DNA of 8,796 nucleotides, taken from assembly GCA_019264505.1 (NCBI GenBank), contig JAHUZY010000050.1, forward strand, positions 1 to 8,796. Direction: 5' to 3'. The DNA comes from Phenylobacterium sp. Its GTDB lineage: Bacteria; Pseudomonadota; Alphaproteobacteria; Caulobacterales; Caulobacteraceae. The notes under the pieces were generated by a model. It was not told where the DNA came from, ran no database searches, and worked only from the letters and a program-made list of their open reading frames with translations. How positions within the stretch are numbered: position 1 is the stretch's first letter; the number at the start of each line of letters is the position of its first letter. Below are positions 1-7,003 of this stretch, piece by piece. The translations under genes and the position numbers were made by a program.

Positions 1-16
1 CGATGACGACGGTCAT
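1..16 (-). CDS. 5' end of a gene downstream of ccoP, cut by the window edge
   Basis: Reading leftward after the ccoP stop there is an AGGAG (26-22), five bases, then an ATG at 16-14 followed by codons for T-V-V-I. The near-perfect ribosome binding site and the 8-bp distance from the ccoP stop suggest the next gene of the same operon. In many proteobacteria this place holds ccoG (ferredoxin-like cbb3 assembly factor) or another cco maturation gene, but five codons cannot identify it, so that is positional inference only. Confidence 0.45.
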
Positions 17-24
17 GGGGGCTC

Positions 25-891
25 CTATCGCCCGCCGGCGTTGGCGTGGACGTAGACGGCCAGGGCCTTCAGGGTCTCGTCGTCGAAACGACCGGCCCAG
101 GCGGGCATGACGCCATTGCGGCCCGACCAGATCTGGGTGCGGATCTCCTCTCGCGAGGCGCCGTAGAGCCATTCTGCGTCCGTCAGGTTGGGCGCGCCCT
201 GGGCGTGGTCGCCCAGGCCGGCTGGGCCGTGGCAGGAGGCGCACTGCTCGGCGAAGATCGGCCGGGCGCGGTCGGCGGCGGCGCGGTCGCCATCCCGGCG
301 CGACAGGACCATGACCAGTTCGGTCAGGTCATTGATCTGGGCCGAGGTCAGCAGCTGGTCGCGGCCGAAGGCCGGCATCTGCGAGAAGCGCGCGCCCTCG
401 GCCCCTGAGCGGATCCCCACCTGCAGGGTGTGGTGAATTCCGTCCAGAGTGCCGTCCCACAGCCAGATGTCGTCCAGCAGGTTGGGATAGCCCTTGGCGC
501 CGGCGCCGCCGACCCCGTGGCAGGTGGCGCAGTTGTCGCCGAACACCGACTGGCCGACGGCGAGAGCGTATTGCTGGAGGTCTGGGTCGGCCTCGATCTC
601 CTGCAGGGTGGCGTTGGTCAGGCGTGCGGCGCCTTCGCCGCGCACCTGCCGCAGGGTTTCAAGCTGCTGGGCGACCTGGGCGCGGTCGGAGTGCCCCATC
701 ATGCCCTTGGTGTAGCCGTTGATCCCCGGCCAGGCCGGCATCAGCACCCAATAGACGATGGCGAAGGCCACGCTGGCGTAGAACACCCACAGCCACCAGC
801 GGGGCAGGGGATTGTCGAGTTCGCGGATGCCATCCCATTCGTGGCCCGTGGTCTCGACGCCAGTGACCTCGTCGGTCTCACGCTTGGACAT
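25..891 (-). CDS. ccoP: cbb3-type cytochrome c oxidase subunit III, diheme CcoP
   Basis: CcoP is the membrane-anchored diheme c subunit that carries electrons from soluble cytochrome c toward CcoO and CcoN. The 288-residue protein has an N-terminal cytoplasmic stretch, one membrane segment at about residues 32-52 (after NPLPRWW, typical of CcoP), and two periplasmic cytochrome c domains. The heme-attachment motifs are CATCH (C121, C124, H125) and CASCH (C217, C220, H221). Likely axial methionines are M172 (QMPAFG) and M262 (VMPAWAG). The length is normal for the family. I chose the ATG at 891 because a GAGG lies six bases upstream. An in-frame ATG at 903 would add four residues but has no properly spaced ribosome binding site. 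The start lies inside the end of ccoQ (14-bp overlap), which fits translational coupling. Confidence 0.96.
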   Translation of the reverse strand: MSKRETDEVTGVETTGHEWDGIRELDNPLPRWWLWVFYASVAFAIVYWVLMPAWPGINGYTKGMMGHSDRAQVAQQLETLRQVRGEGAARLTNATLQEIEADPDLQQYALAVGQSVFGDNCATCHGVGGAGAKGYPNLLDDIWLWDGTLDGIHHTLQVGIRSGAEGARFSQMPAFGRDQLLTSAQINDLTELVMVLSRRDGDRAAADRARPIFAEQCASCHGPAGLGDHAQGAPNLTDAEWLYGASREEIRTQIWSGRNGVMPAWAGRFDDETLKALAVYVHANAGGR

Positions 892-1057
892 TGTCGTCCT
901 CATCCTTTTCGAGGGGCAGCATCGCGGCGCGGCGGAAGGCCTCGCCGTTACGGGGCCACAGGGCGTAGGCCACGCCCGCGGCGAAGATGGCGGCGAAGTA
1001 GAGGGTGCCGCCCTGCTGGGCGAATATGGCCACAGTCTCGTAGGACAGGTTGCTCAT
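878..1057 (-). CDS. ccoQ: cbb3-type cytochrome c oxidase subunit IV, CcoQ
   Basis: This 59-residue protein sits between ccoO and ccoP, the canonical place of CcoQ, a small membrane subunit that stabilises the cbb3 complex. It starts [10 protein letters not shown], has one membrane segment at about residues 17-34, then YALWPRN and a short tail ending in an acidic stretch (EKDEDD). The WP-x-N pattern after the helix is common in CcoQ/FixQ proteins. Its ATG (1057-1055) overlaps the ccoO TGA (1056-1054) as ATGA, and its own TGA (880-878) lies 14 bases inside ccoP. Identity rests on position, size and single-helix architecture, because the family is poorly conserved. Confidence 0.9.
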   Translation of the reverse strand: MSNLSYETVAIFAQQGGTLYFAAIFAAGVAYALWPRNGEAFRRAAMLPLEKDEDDNVQA

Positions 1058-1797
1058 CGCAGGTTCTCCGGGGCTTCGGCCTCATAGGTGGAGAAGTCGA
1101 CGAGGGTGCCGAGCATCTGCATGTAGGCGATCAGGGCGTCCATCTCGGTGAGACGGGCCGGGTCGCCGTCAAAGTCCCGCTGCAACACCGCCTCGCCATA
1201 GCGGCCCTTGAGGTCGCGGGCCGGGGCGAAGGGGTCGGCCTGGGTCATCAGGTCGGCCTTGGCGTTGTCGATCATGTCCTGGGTGTAGGGCACGCCGACC
1301 TTGGTCATGGCCGCCAGCTTGGCCTGGACGTCCTTTGTCTCCAGCTCACGCCCCGACAGGAAGGCGTAGGGCGGCATCACCGACTCCGGCACCACCGAGC
1401 GGGGATCGATCAGGTGGTCCCGGTGCCAGTCATCGGAGTACTTGCCCCCGACCCTCGCCAGATCCGGACCTGTCCGCTTGGAGCCCCACTGGAAGGGGTG
1501 GTCGTACATGCTCTCGGCCGCGAGGCTGTAGTGGCCGTAGCGCTCCACCTCGTCGCGGAGGGGACGGATCATCTGCGAGTGGCAGTTGTAGCAACCCTCG
1601 CGGATGTAGATGTCCCGGCCCGCCAGCTCGAGGGGGGTGTAGGGGCGAACCCCCTTCACCTTCTCGATCGTGCTCTCCAGGTAGAAGAGCGGGGCGATCT
1701 CCACCAGGCCGCCCACCGAGACCACCAGCAGGATGGCCACGGTCAGGACGATGGAGCGGCGTTCCAGAACGCCGTGCTTTTTCCAGATATTCTTCAT
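1054..1797 (-). CDS. ccoO: cbb3-type cytochrome c oxidase subunit II, monoheme CcoO
   Basis: CcoO is the membrane-anchored monoheme cytochrome c that passes electrons from CcoP to the CcoN catalytic subunit. The 247-residue product has one N-terminal membrane helix at about residues 17-36 and a periplasmic domain. The heme motif is C69-Y-N-C72-H73 within [14 protein letters not shown], a CcoO hallmark. A likely axial methionine is M141 in ESVMPPYAF. The segments [21 protein letters not shown] and [11 protein letters not shown] are also typical of this family. The ATG at 1797 follows the ccoN TAA by 10 bases and has a purine-rich AAGGGGG about five bases upstream. The last codons overlap ccoQ by four bases (ATGA). 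Confidence 0.97.
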   Translation of the reverse strand: MKNIWKKHGVLERRSIVLTVAILLVVSVGGLVEIAPLFYLESTIEKVKGVRPYTPLELAGRDIYIREGCYNCHSQMIRPLRDEVERYGHYSLAAESMYDHPFQWGSKRTGPDLARVGGKYSDDWHRDHLIDPRSVVPESVMPPYAFLSGRELETKDVQAKLAAMTKVGVPYTQDMIDNAKADLMTQADPFAPARDLKGRYGEAVLQRDFDGDPARLTEMDALIAYMQMLGTLVDFSTYEAEAPENLR

Positions 1798-1807
1798 CGG
1801 AGCCCCC

Positions 1808-3456
<1,649 letters not shown>

Positions 3457-3517
3457 GTTCCCCAGCGACTCGGTGCGAAAGACCGGCCACCTCTGACCCG
3501 TGGGAACCCTCGGGGCT

Positions 3518-3531
3518 TTGATCCATCTCAA
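3518..3531. promoter_or_regulatory. FNR/FixK-type anaerobox upstream of ccoN
   Basis: TTGATCCATCTCAA matches nine of ten defined bases of the FNR consensus TTGAT-N4-ATCAA, and fully matches the FixK-type pattern TTG(A/C)-N6-(T/G)CAA. Its centre is about 68 bp before the ccoN ATG. An activator bound about 41 bp before the transcription start would place that start near 3483, with a leader of about 27 bases. FNR/FixK control of cco operons is well established in alphaproteobacteria. I see no strong -10 hexamer, as is usual for activated promoters. Seen from the other strand, the box is too close to the ATG at 3582 for the same geometry, so ccoN is the likelier target. Confidence 0.75.
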
Positions 3532-3581
3532 GGCCCTGGGACGCGGGCTTGGCGATCAAGGGCCAAAGAGGAGTTCAGTCC

Positions 3582-3836
3582 ATGCGCGTGTCTTTCCTGC
3601 ACGATCGGGAATCCCGGATCATTGCGGGCGTTTCGGCCTGGGTGGCTGCGGCGCTCAGCGCCGAATACGCCTGGCTGCACGCCCGCTCCACCGCAGCCCT
3701 CCACGGCGCCATCTGCGGCGAAGGGCCGCTCGTCCACTGCGCCGCCTGCTACGCCGCCCCGATCCTGGCCCTGGCCGGCGCGGGCCTGCTGGCGCCGGTG
3801 GGACTGAAGTCGCTGCGGGCGAAGGCGGGGCGGTAG
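3582..3836 (+). CDS. Small hypothetical membrane protein with Cys/His cluster
   Basis: I do not recognise this 84-residue protein. It has two probable membrane helices, at about residues 12-29 and 58-74, and a short loop holding C45-GEGPLV-H52-C53-AA-C56-Y. It ends in a basic tail (KSLRAKAGR) that suggests a cytoplasmic C-terminus. The cluster reads HCAAC, not the CxxCH needed for covalent heme c, so metal binding or a disulfide are possibilities only. I chose the ATG at 3582 because GAGGAG (3568-3573) lies eight bases upstream. A TTG at 3549 would extend it but would place that ribosome binding site inside the gene. It is divergent from ccoN across a 125-bp region holding the anaerobox, so low-oxygen co-regulation is possible but not shown. 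Confidence 0.75.
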   Translation: MRVSFLHDRESRIIAGVSAWVAAALSAEYAWLHARSTAALHGAICGEGPLVHCAACYAAPILALAGAGLLAPVGLKSLRAKAGR

Positions 3837-3929
3837 GCGTCCGCGATCACCGGGAGGCGTGAGGGCCGCCCGGGTCAGTGGTCGAAAGGTGGGGCTGTCC
3901 GGTGTATAGGGCGCTCAAACACCGCGTAA

Positions 3930-4946
3930 TTGTCAGAGCCCTTGATCCTCGCAGCCCCCTTCCAACCCCACCGCCTGTCCGTCGCGCCGATGATGGACTG
4001 GACGGACCGGCATTGCCGGAGCCTGCATCGGGTGCTGTCGAAGCAGGCGCTGCTCTATACCGAGATGGTGACCACGGGCGCGGTGCTGCACGGGGATCGC
4101 GAGCGGCTGCTGGGCTATGACGCCGGCGAGCATCCCGTCGCCCTGCAATTGGGCGGGTCTGATCCGGCCGACCTGGCGGCCGCGGCCAGGATCGGGGCTG
4201 AGCTTGGCTATGACGAGATCAATCTCAATGTGGGCTGTCCCTCCGACCGGGTGCAGAGCGGCCGGTTCGGCGCCTGCCTGATGCGCGAGCCGGCCCTGGT
4301 GGCCGAGTGCATGGCCGCGATCGCTGCGGCGGTGGACGTGCCGGCCACGGTCAAATGCCGCATCGGCGTGGACGACCAGGACCCGGAAGAGAGCCTGTTC
4401 ACCCTGGTGGATCTCTGCGCCCAGGCGGGCGTGCGGACCTTCGTGGTCCATGCCCGCAAGGCCTGGCTCAAGGGGCTGTCGCCCAAGGAGAACCGGGACG
4501 TGCCGCCGCTCGACTATGGCCTGGTCTATCGGTTGAAGCGCGAGCGGCCCGACCTGACCATCGTCCTCAATGGCGGCGTACCTGATCTGAACGCCGTCGC
4601 AGCCCACCTCGAACAGGCTGACGGGGTCATGCTCGGCCGGGCGGCCTATCATACGCCAGAGATCCTGGGCGCCGTGGACGCCGCGGTGTTTGGCCAGGGC
4701 GAGGTGATCGACTCGGCCATGGCGGTGGAGCTCTACCGCCCCTATCTCGCCGCGCGCCTGGCTGAAGGCGTGCCTCTGGCGGCCATGAGCCGGCACATGC
4801 TGGGCCTGTTCCACGGGCGCCCCGGCGCCCGGGCCTGGCGGCGGATCCTGACGGTCGAAGGGGTGAAGCCTGGGGCCGGTCTCGAGGTGGTGGACGCCGC
4901 CCTGAATGCCATGACCCAGGCCCGCGAAGCCCGGGACGCCGCCTAG
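3930..4946 (+). CDS. dusA: tRNA-dihydrouridine(20/20a) synthase DusA
   Basis: This FMN- and NADPH-dependent enzyme reduces uridine to dihydrouridine at positions 20/20a in the D-loop of tRNA. The 338-residue TIM-barrel protein carries LSVAPMMDWTDRHCR (residues 16-30) and YTEMVTTGAVLHGD (43-56). The catalytic cysteine is C103 in INLNVGCPSDRVQSGRFGAC. Also present are VKCRIGVDD with K142, VHARKAWLKGLSPKENR from about 173 and LNGGVP (213-218, FMN phosphate region). The VHARKAWL/LSPKENR block separates DusA from DusB and DusC. The first in-frame ATG (3987 region) is inside the conserved VAPMMDW, so translation must start earlier. The TTG at 3930 is the best candidate, with another TTG at 3942, though neither has a clear Shine-Dalgarno sequence. 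The stop overlaps the convergent acetyltransferase stop. Confidence 0.95.
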   Translation: MSEPLILAAPFQPHRLSVAPMMDWTDRHCRSLHRVLSKQALLYTEMVTTGAVLHGDRERLLGYDAGEHPVALQLGGSDPADLAAAARIGAELGYDEINLNVGCPSDRVQSGRFGACLMREPALVAECMAAIAAAVDVPATVKCRIGVDDQDPEESLFTLVDLCAQAGVRTFVVHARKAWLKGLSPKENRDVPPLDYGLVYRLKRERPDLTIVLNGGVPDLNAVAAHLEQADGVMLGRAAYHTPEILGAVDAAVFGQGEVIDSAMAVELYRPYLAARLAEGVPLAAMSRHMLGLFHGRPGARAWRRILTVEGVKPGAGLEVVDAALNAMTQAREARDAA

Positions 4947-5458
4947 AGTGACGCCAGGTCCTCGCGGGTCATGAAGACCGCGGCGGGGCCATAGCCGGCC
5001 ACTTTCAACGCAAGGTCTGGCGCGATGGCGGCGGGCGCCGCCCAGCCCTGACGTCGCCAGAAGGGGGCCGCGCCGTCGACTGCAATGAGCTCTGAGCGGG
5101 TCAGTCCCCGCGCCATCGCCGCCTCACGGCCGGCGGAGAGCAGGATCTTCCCGAGGCCAAGGCCACGGGCGGCCTGCGCCACCGACAGGTCATGAACATA
5201 CCAGCACTCGGCCGGGGTCGCGGGATCCAGCACCGCGTCCACGGGCGGCGGCGACCCGGCCGTCCAGGGATGGCTGACCAGATAGCCCGCCAGCTCACCC
5301 TCGCGCCAGGCGGTCAGGTTGAGCTCGGCCGCCAGGGCCATGCGGCTGAGAAAGGCGTCGTCGGAATCGTGCAGGGCCGGGGGATAGCCGTGCGCCTGGA
5401 GGGCCAGGACGGCGGCCAGGTCCTGCGGCGCCATGGGGCGCAGGACGAGCCCGGCCAT
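4943..5458 (-). CDS. GNAT family N-acetyltransferase
   Basis: A 171-residue GNAT-fold protein, expected to move an acetyl group from acetyl-CoA to an amine on an unknown acceptor. The N-terminus (LVLRPMAPQDLAAVLALQ) is a typical GNAT first strand and helix. Motif A lies at about 89-110, with HDLSV followed by the acetyl-CoA pyrophosphate loop ARGLGLGK (R98 to K104). The later FWRRQGW (133-139) matches the common GNAT pattern of an aromatic, Tyr/Trp and Gly after strand 5. Its ATG (5458-5456) overlaps the TGA of the upstream protease gene by one base (TGATG), so the two are probably translated as a coupled pair. It ends tail-to-tail with dusA. The substrate cannot be inferred. Confidence 0.88.
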   Translation of the reverse strand: MAGLVLRPMAPQDLAAVLALQAHGYPPALHDSDDAFLSRMALAAELNLTAWREGELAGYLVSHPWTAGSPPPVDAVLDPATPAECWYVHDLSVAQAARGLGLGKILLSAGREAAMARGLTRSELIAVDGAAPFWRRQGWAAPAAIAPDLALKVAGYGPAAVFMTREDLASL

Positions 5459-5967
5459 CAGGGACGCAGGATCAGGGAGGTGCGGGTGGCCTCGAACCGG
5501 GTGAGGCGGCCCAGATAGCTCATGCCCAGCAGGGAGCTTTCCAGGCCCTTCTCGATCACCAGGGCGTCGACATTGGTGACTCGGGCGCCGGCCACAGAGA
5601 CGGCGGCCAGTTGCACTACCGCCGCCCGGGTCTCACCCGACGCGGTCATCACCTTCTGTCGGTAGTCGAGGTCTTCAGGCTTGAAACCCAGCCGCTGAGC
5701 GTCCTCCAGGGTGAGCGCCACGGCGGTGGCGCCGGTGTCCACCAGGAAGCGTACCCGGGCGCCATTGACGTCGCCCTCGGCCCAGTAGTGGCCGTCGCTG
5801 GCCTTGCTGATCGCTGTCGCCTGACCCGAGGCGGCCGGCGCAGGCCCCTCCCGCAGGGTGGCCACCAGGGCCGAGGCGCCGCGGGACGGATCGAGGGCCA
5901 CCACCGTCTGAGCCGCGCCAACGGCTGAGACGGCGGCCACAAGGGTCATCAGAGCAAACTTGAACAT
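5458..5967 (-). CDS. Retropepsin-like aspartic protease, secreted or membrane-anchored
   Basis: A 169-residue protein of the clan AA single-domain aspartic proteases (TIGR02281-like). These act as homodimers, each subunit giving one catalytic aspartate. A hydrophobic N-terminus (residues 2-19, MFKFALMTLVAAVSAVGAA) is a signal peptide or anchor, so the domain is likely periplasmic. The core has GHYWAEGDVNGARVRF (59-74), the catalytic D77-T-G-A-T and ALTLEDAQRLGF (84-95). It also has LLGMSYLGRL (146-155), the conserved second glycine-containing hydrophobic motif. The start at 5967 puts the signal sequence at the very N-terminus. A GAGG lies 11 bases upstream, rather far, and can pair into a hairpin (see 5978-6020). 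The substrate is unknown. Translation appears coupled to the following acetyltransferase. Confidence 0.9.
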   Translation of the reverse strand: MFKFALMTLVAAVSAVGAAQTVVALDPSRGASALVATLREGPAPAASGQATAISKASDGHYWAEGDVNGARVRFLVDTGATAVALTLEDAQRLGFKPEDLDYRQKVMTASGETRAAVVQLAAVSVAGARVTNVDALVIEKGLESSLLGMSYLGRLTRFEATRTSLILRP

Positions 5968-5977
5968 GTCGACACCC

Positions 5978-6020
5978 GCCTCACCAAAGGCAATCGGCCG
6001 TTTCGGCCTTGTTGTGAGGC
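5978..6020 (-). promoter_or_regulatory. Dyad in the protease leader that covers its ribosome binding site
   Basis: GCCTCAC (5978-5984) and GTGAGGC (6014-6020) form a perfect 7-bp inverted repeat. Inside it AAGGC (5987-5991) pairs with GCCTT (6006-6010), leaving a small internal loop of two and three bases. A competing inner hairpin is GGCCG-TTT-CGGCC (5996-6008). In the minus-strand mRNA the outer right arm is GTGAGGC, which contains the likely Shine-Dalgarno GAGG of the protease gene. The structure could limit translation, or the DNA dyad could be an operator. No T-run follows, so it is not an intrinsic terminator. Confidence 0.45.
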
Positions 6021-6085
6021 CACCCTAGGGCCTGCGGGTTTGCATCCGGTGAATCGGTCCTGAGGCCGCGTTGGCCAGGGGTGGC

Positions 6086-6295
6086 TCAGAACATGGCGAG
6101 CTTTTCCGGGGCGATCTGGCTGCGCCGGCCCGGCAGCTCGGCCATCAGGCTTTCCCGCGTCTCGGCCGACAGCCGCGCCCAGCCGGCCACCTCGTTCAGG
6201 GTGCGATAGCAGCCCAGGCAGAGACCGCTGGTCCCGTCGATCACACAGACCTTGATGCAGGGGGTCTTGATGGGGGGCGGCGGCTTTCCGGTCAT
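6086..6295 (-). CDS. DUF1289 domain protein with four-cysteine motif
   Basis: A 69-residue protein with the DUF1289 signature: TPC13-IKVC17-VID followed by GLC26-LGC29-YRTLNEVAGWARLS. The C-x3-C and C-x2-C pairs suggest binding of a metal or iron-sulfur cluster; members have been described as predicted Fe-S proteins, but the function is unknown. The length is normal, as DUF1289 proteins are mostly this motif plus a short tail. I chose the ATG at 6295; a TTG at 6304 would add three residues and neither has a strong ribosome binding site. It lies 118 bp before the aspartic protease gene on the same strand, and co-transcription is possible but unproven. Confidence 0.87.
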   Translation of the reverse strand: MTGKPPPPIKTPCIKVCVIDGTSGLCLGCYRTLNEVAGWARLSAETRESLMAELPGRRSQIAPEKLAMF

Positions 6296-6359
6296 GCCCC
6301 GCAAGTTAGGGCCGAATTCTGCGCCCCGCCAGTCCGGGGGAGGTCGCGTTGGCGTCGCA

Positions 6360-6480
6360 GAACGTTGTTCATGAAAATCATGTAATAAATGGACCTTACC
6401 GGGATTTAATATTCAGAGAGATTCATTTCCAAAGGTTCATTTGAGTTTAGGCGGCCGACGTATCAGTTTGTGTTCATCGA
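6360..6480 (+). promoter_or_regulatory. AT-rich leader with short repeats, probable promoter region of the small secreted protein gene
   Basis: This stretch is far more AT-rich than its surroundings. It holds CATGA-AAA-TCATG (6370-6382), a perfect 5-bp dyad, and a TTTAAT (6405-6410) that could serve as a -10 element although no good -35 is evident. It also holds two copies of TTCATTT (6422-6428 and 6436-6442) spaced 14 bp apart. Its position just before the ribosome binding site of the gene at 6499 suggests the promoter and possibly a regulator site. No transcription start can be assigned. Confidence 0.4.
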
Positions 6481-6498
6481 TTTCGAGGGAGAAACGCC

Positions 6499-6864
6499 AT
6501 GAAGTTCGTCGCCATTATTTCCGCCGTCGCCGCCATCGCCGCTGCGGGCTCCGCCAGCGCCTTGGAGATGAAGGACATCGAGTATCTGCAGGCCGTTCGC
6601 TGTGACGCCCTGGCTGGCTCGTCCCTGATCAAGGCCGACACGACCGCCATCGACGCCCTGCTGCGCGATCAGCGTTACGGGCGGAACCCCCATATCCAGG
6701 AGCGGGCCAAGACCGAGCGCGCTCGCGCGGCCCGCCAGGCCAGGTCCGCCGACGAAAAGGTGCAGGCCGAGATCCGTAACGAGGTGGCCAGCGCCTGCCA
6801 GATCTGGCTCGGCGGTGAGGAGAGCGTGAAGGCCGCCCGCGCCAACGCCCCGTCCGCCGACTGA
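6499..6864 (+). CDS. Small secreted hypothetical protein
   Basis: I do not recognise this 121-residue protein. It begins with a clear Sec signal peptide (MKFVAIISAVAAIAAAGSASA, cleavage expected after ASA near residue 21). The mature part is about 100 residues, mainly helical in character and rich in Ala, Arg, Lys and Glu, with a charged central stretch (QERAKTERARAARQARSADEK). It has two cysteines, one in AVRCDALAG near residue 35 and one in ASACQIWLGG near residue 99, which could form a disulfide in the periplasm. GAGGGAG (6485-6491) lies seven bases before the ATG, so the start is well supported. It has its own AT-rich leader and a strong terminator, so it is probably monocistronic. Confidence 0.85.
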   Translation: MKFVAIISAVAAIAAAGSASALEMKDIEYLQAVRCDALAGSSLIKADTTAIDALLRDQRYGRNPHIQERAKTERARAARQARSADEKVQAEIRNEVASACQIWLGGEESVKAARANAPSAD

Positions 6865-6890
6865 CCTCTATCCAGCTGTCGCCAGCCTTA

Positions 6891-6926
6891 CGGGCGCGCC
6901 TTCCCCTGGGCGCGCCCGCCTTTTTT
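6891..6926 (+). terminator. Rho-independent terminator after the small secreted protein gene
   Basis: A perfect 10-bp GC-rich stem, CGGGCGCGCC (6891-6900) and GGCGCGCCCG (6909-6918), closes an 8-base loop (TTCCCCTG). It is followed by CC and a run of six T (6921-6926). It starts 27 bases after the stop codon of the secreted protein gene, on the same strand, and separates that gene from the phospholipase D-like gene. Confidence 0.93.
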
Positions 6927-7003
6927 GATCGCGCGGCGGGAACCCTGGCCAGATCGTGCGCCTTCTTGCCCTGGCGAGCTTGGCCGTGCATGACCCAGAG
7001 GCG

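Noticed and set aside
3549..3559. Possible second FNR/FixK site, TTGGCGATCAA
   Set aside because: Only one half (GATCAA) fits. The spacing to the TTG is three bases too short for the 14-bp dyad.
3714..3752. Possible heme c attachment in the small protein at 3582-3836
   Set aside because: The motif is HCAAC, with the histidine before the cysteines. Covalent heme c attachment needs CxxCH.
3837..3929. Terminator between the small Cys/His protein gene and dusA
   Set aside because: GC-rich partial dyads are present around CCCGGG, but no continuous stem with a following T-run was found.
3933..4814. 293-codon minus-strand open frame opposite dusA
   Set aside because: It is fully antisense to a conserved enzyme, and its His/Gly/Arg-rich composition reflects the reverse reading of GC-rich codons.
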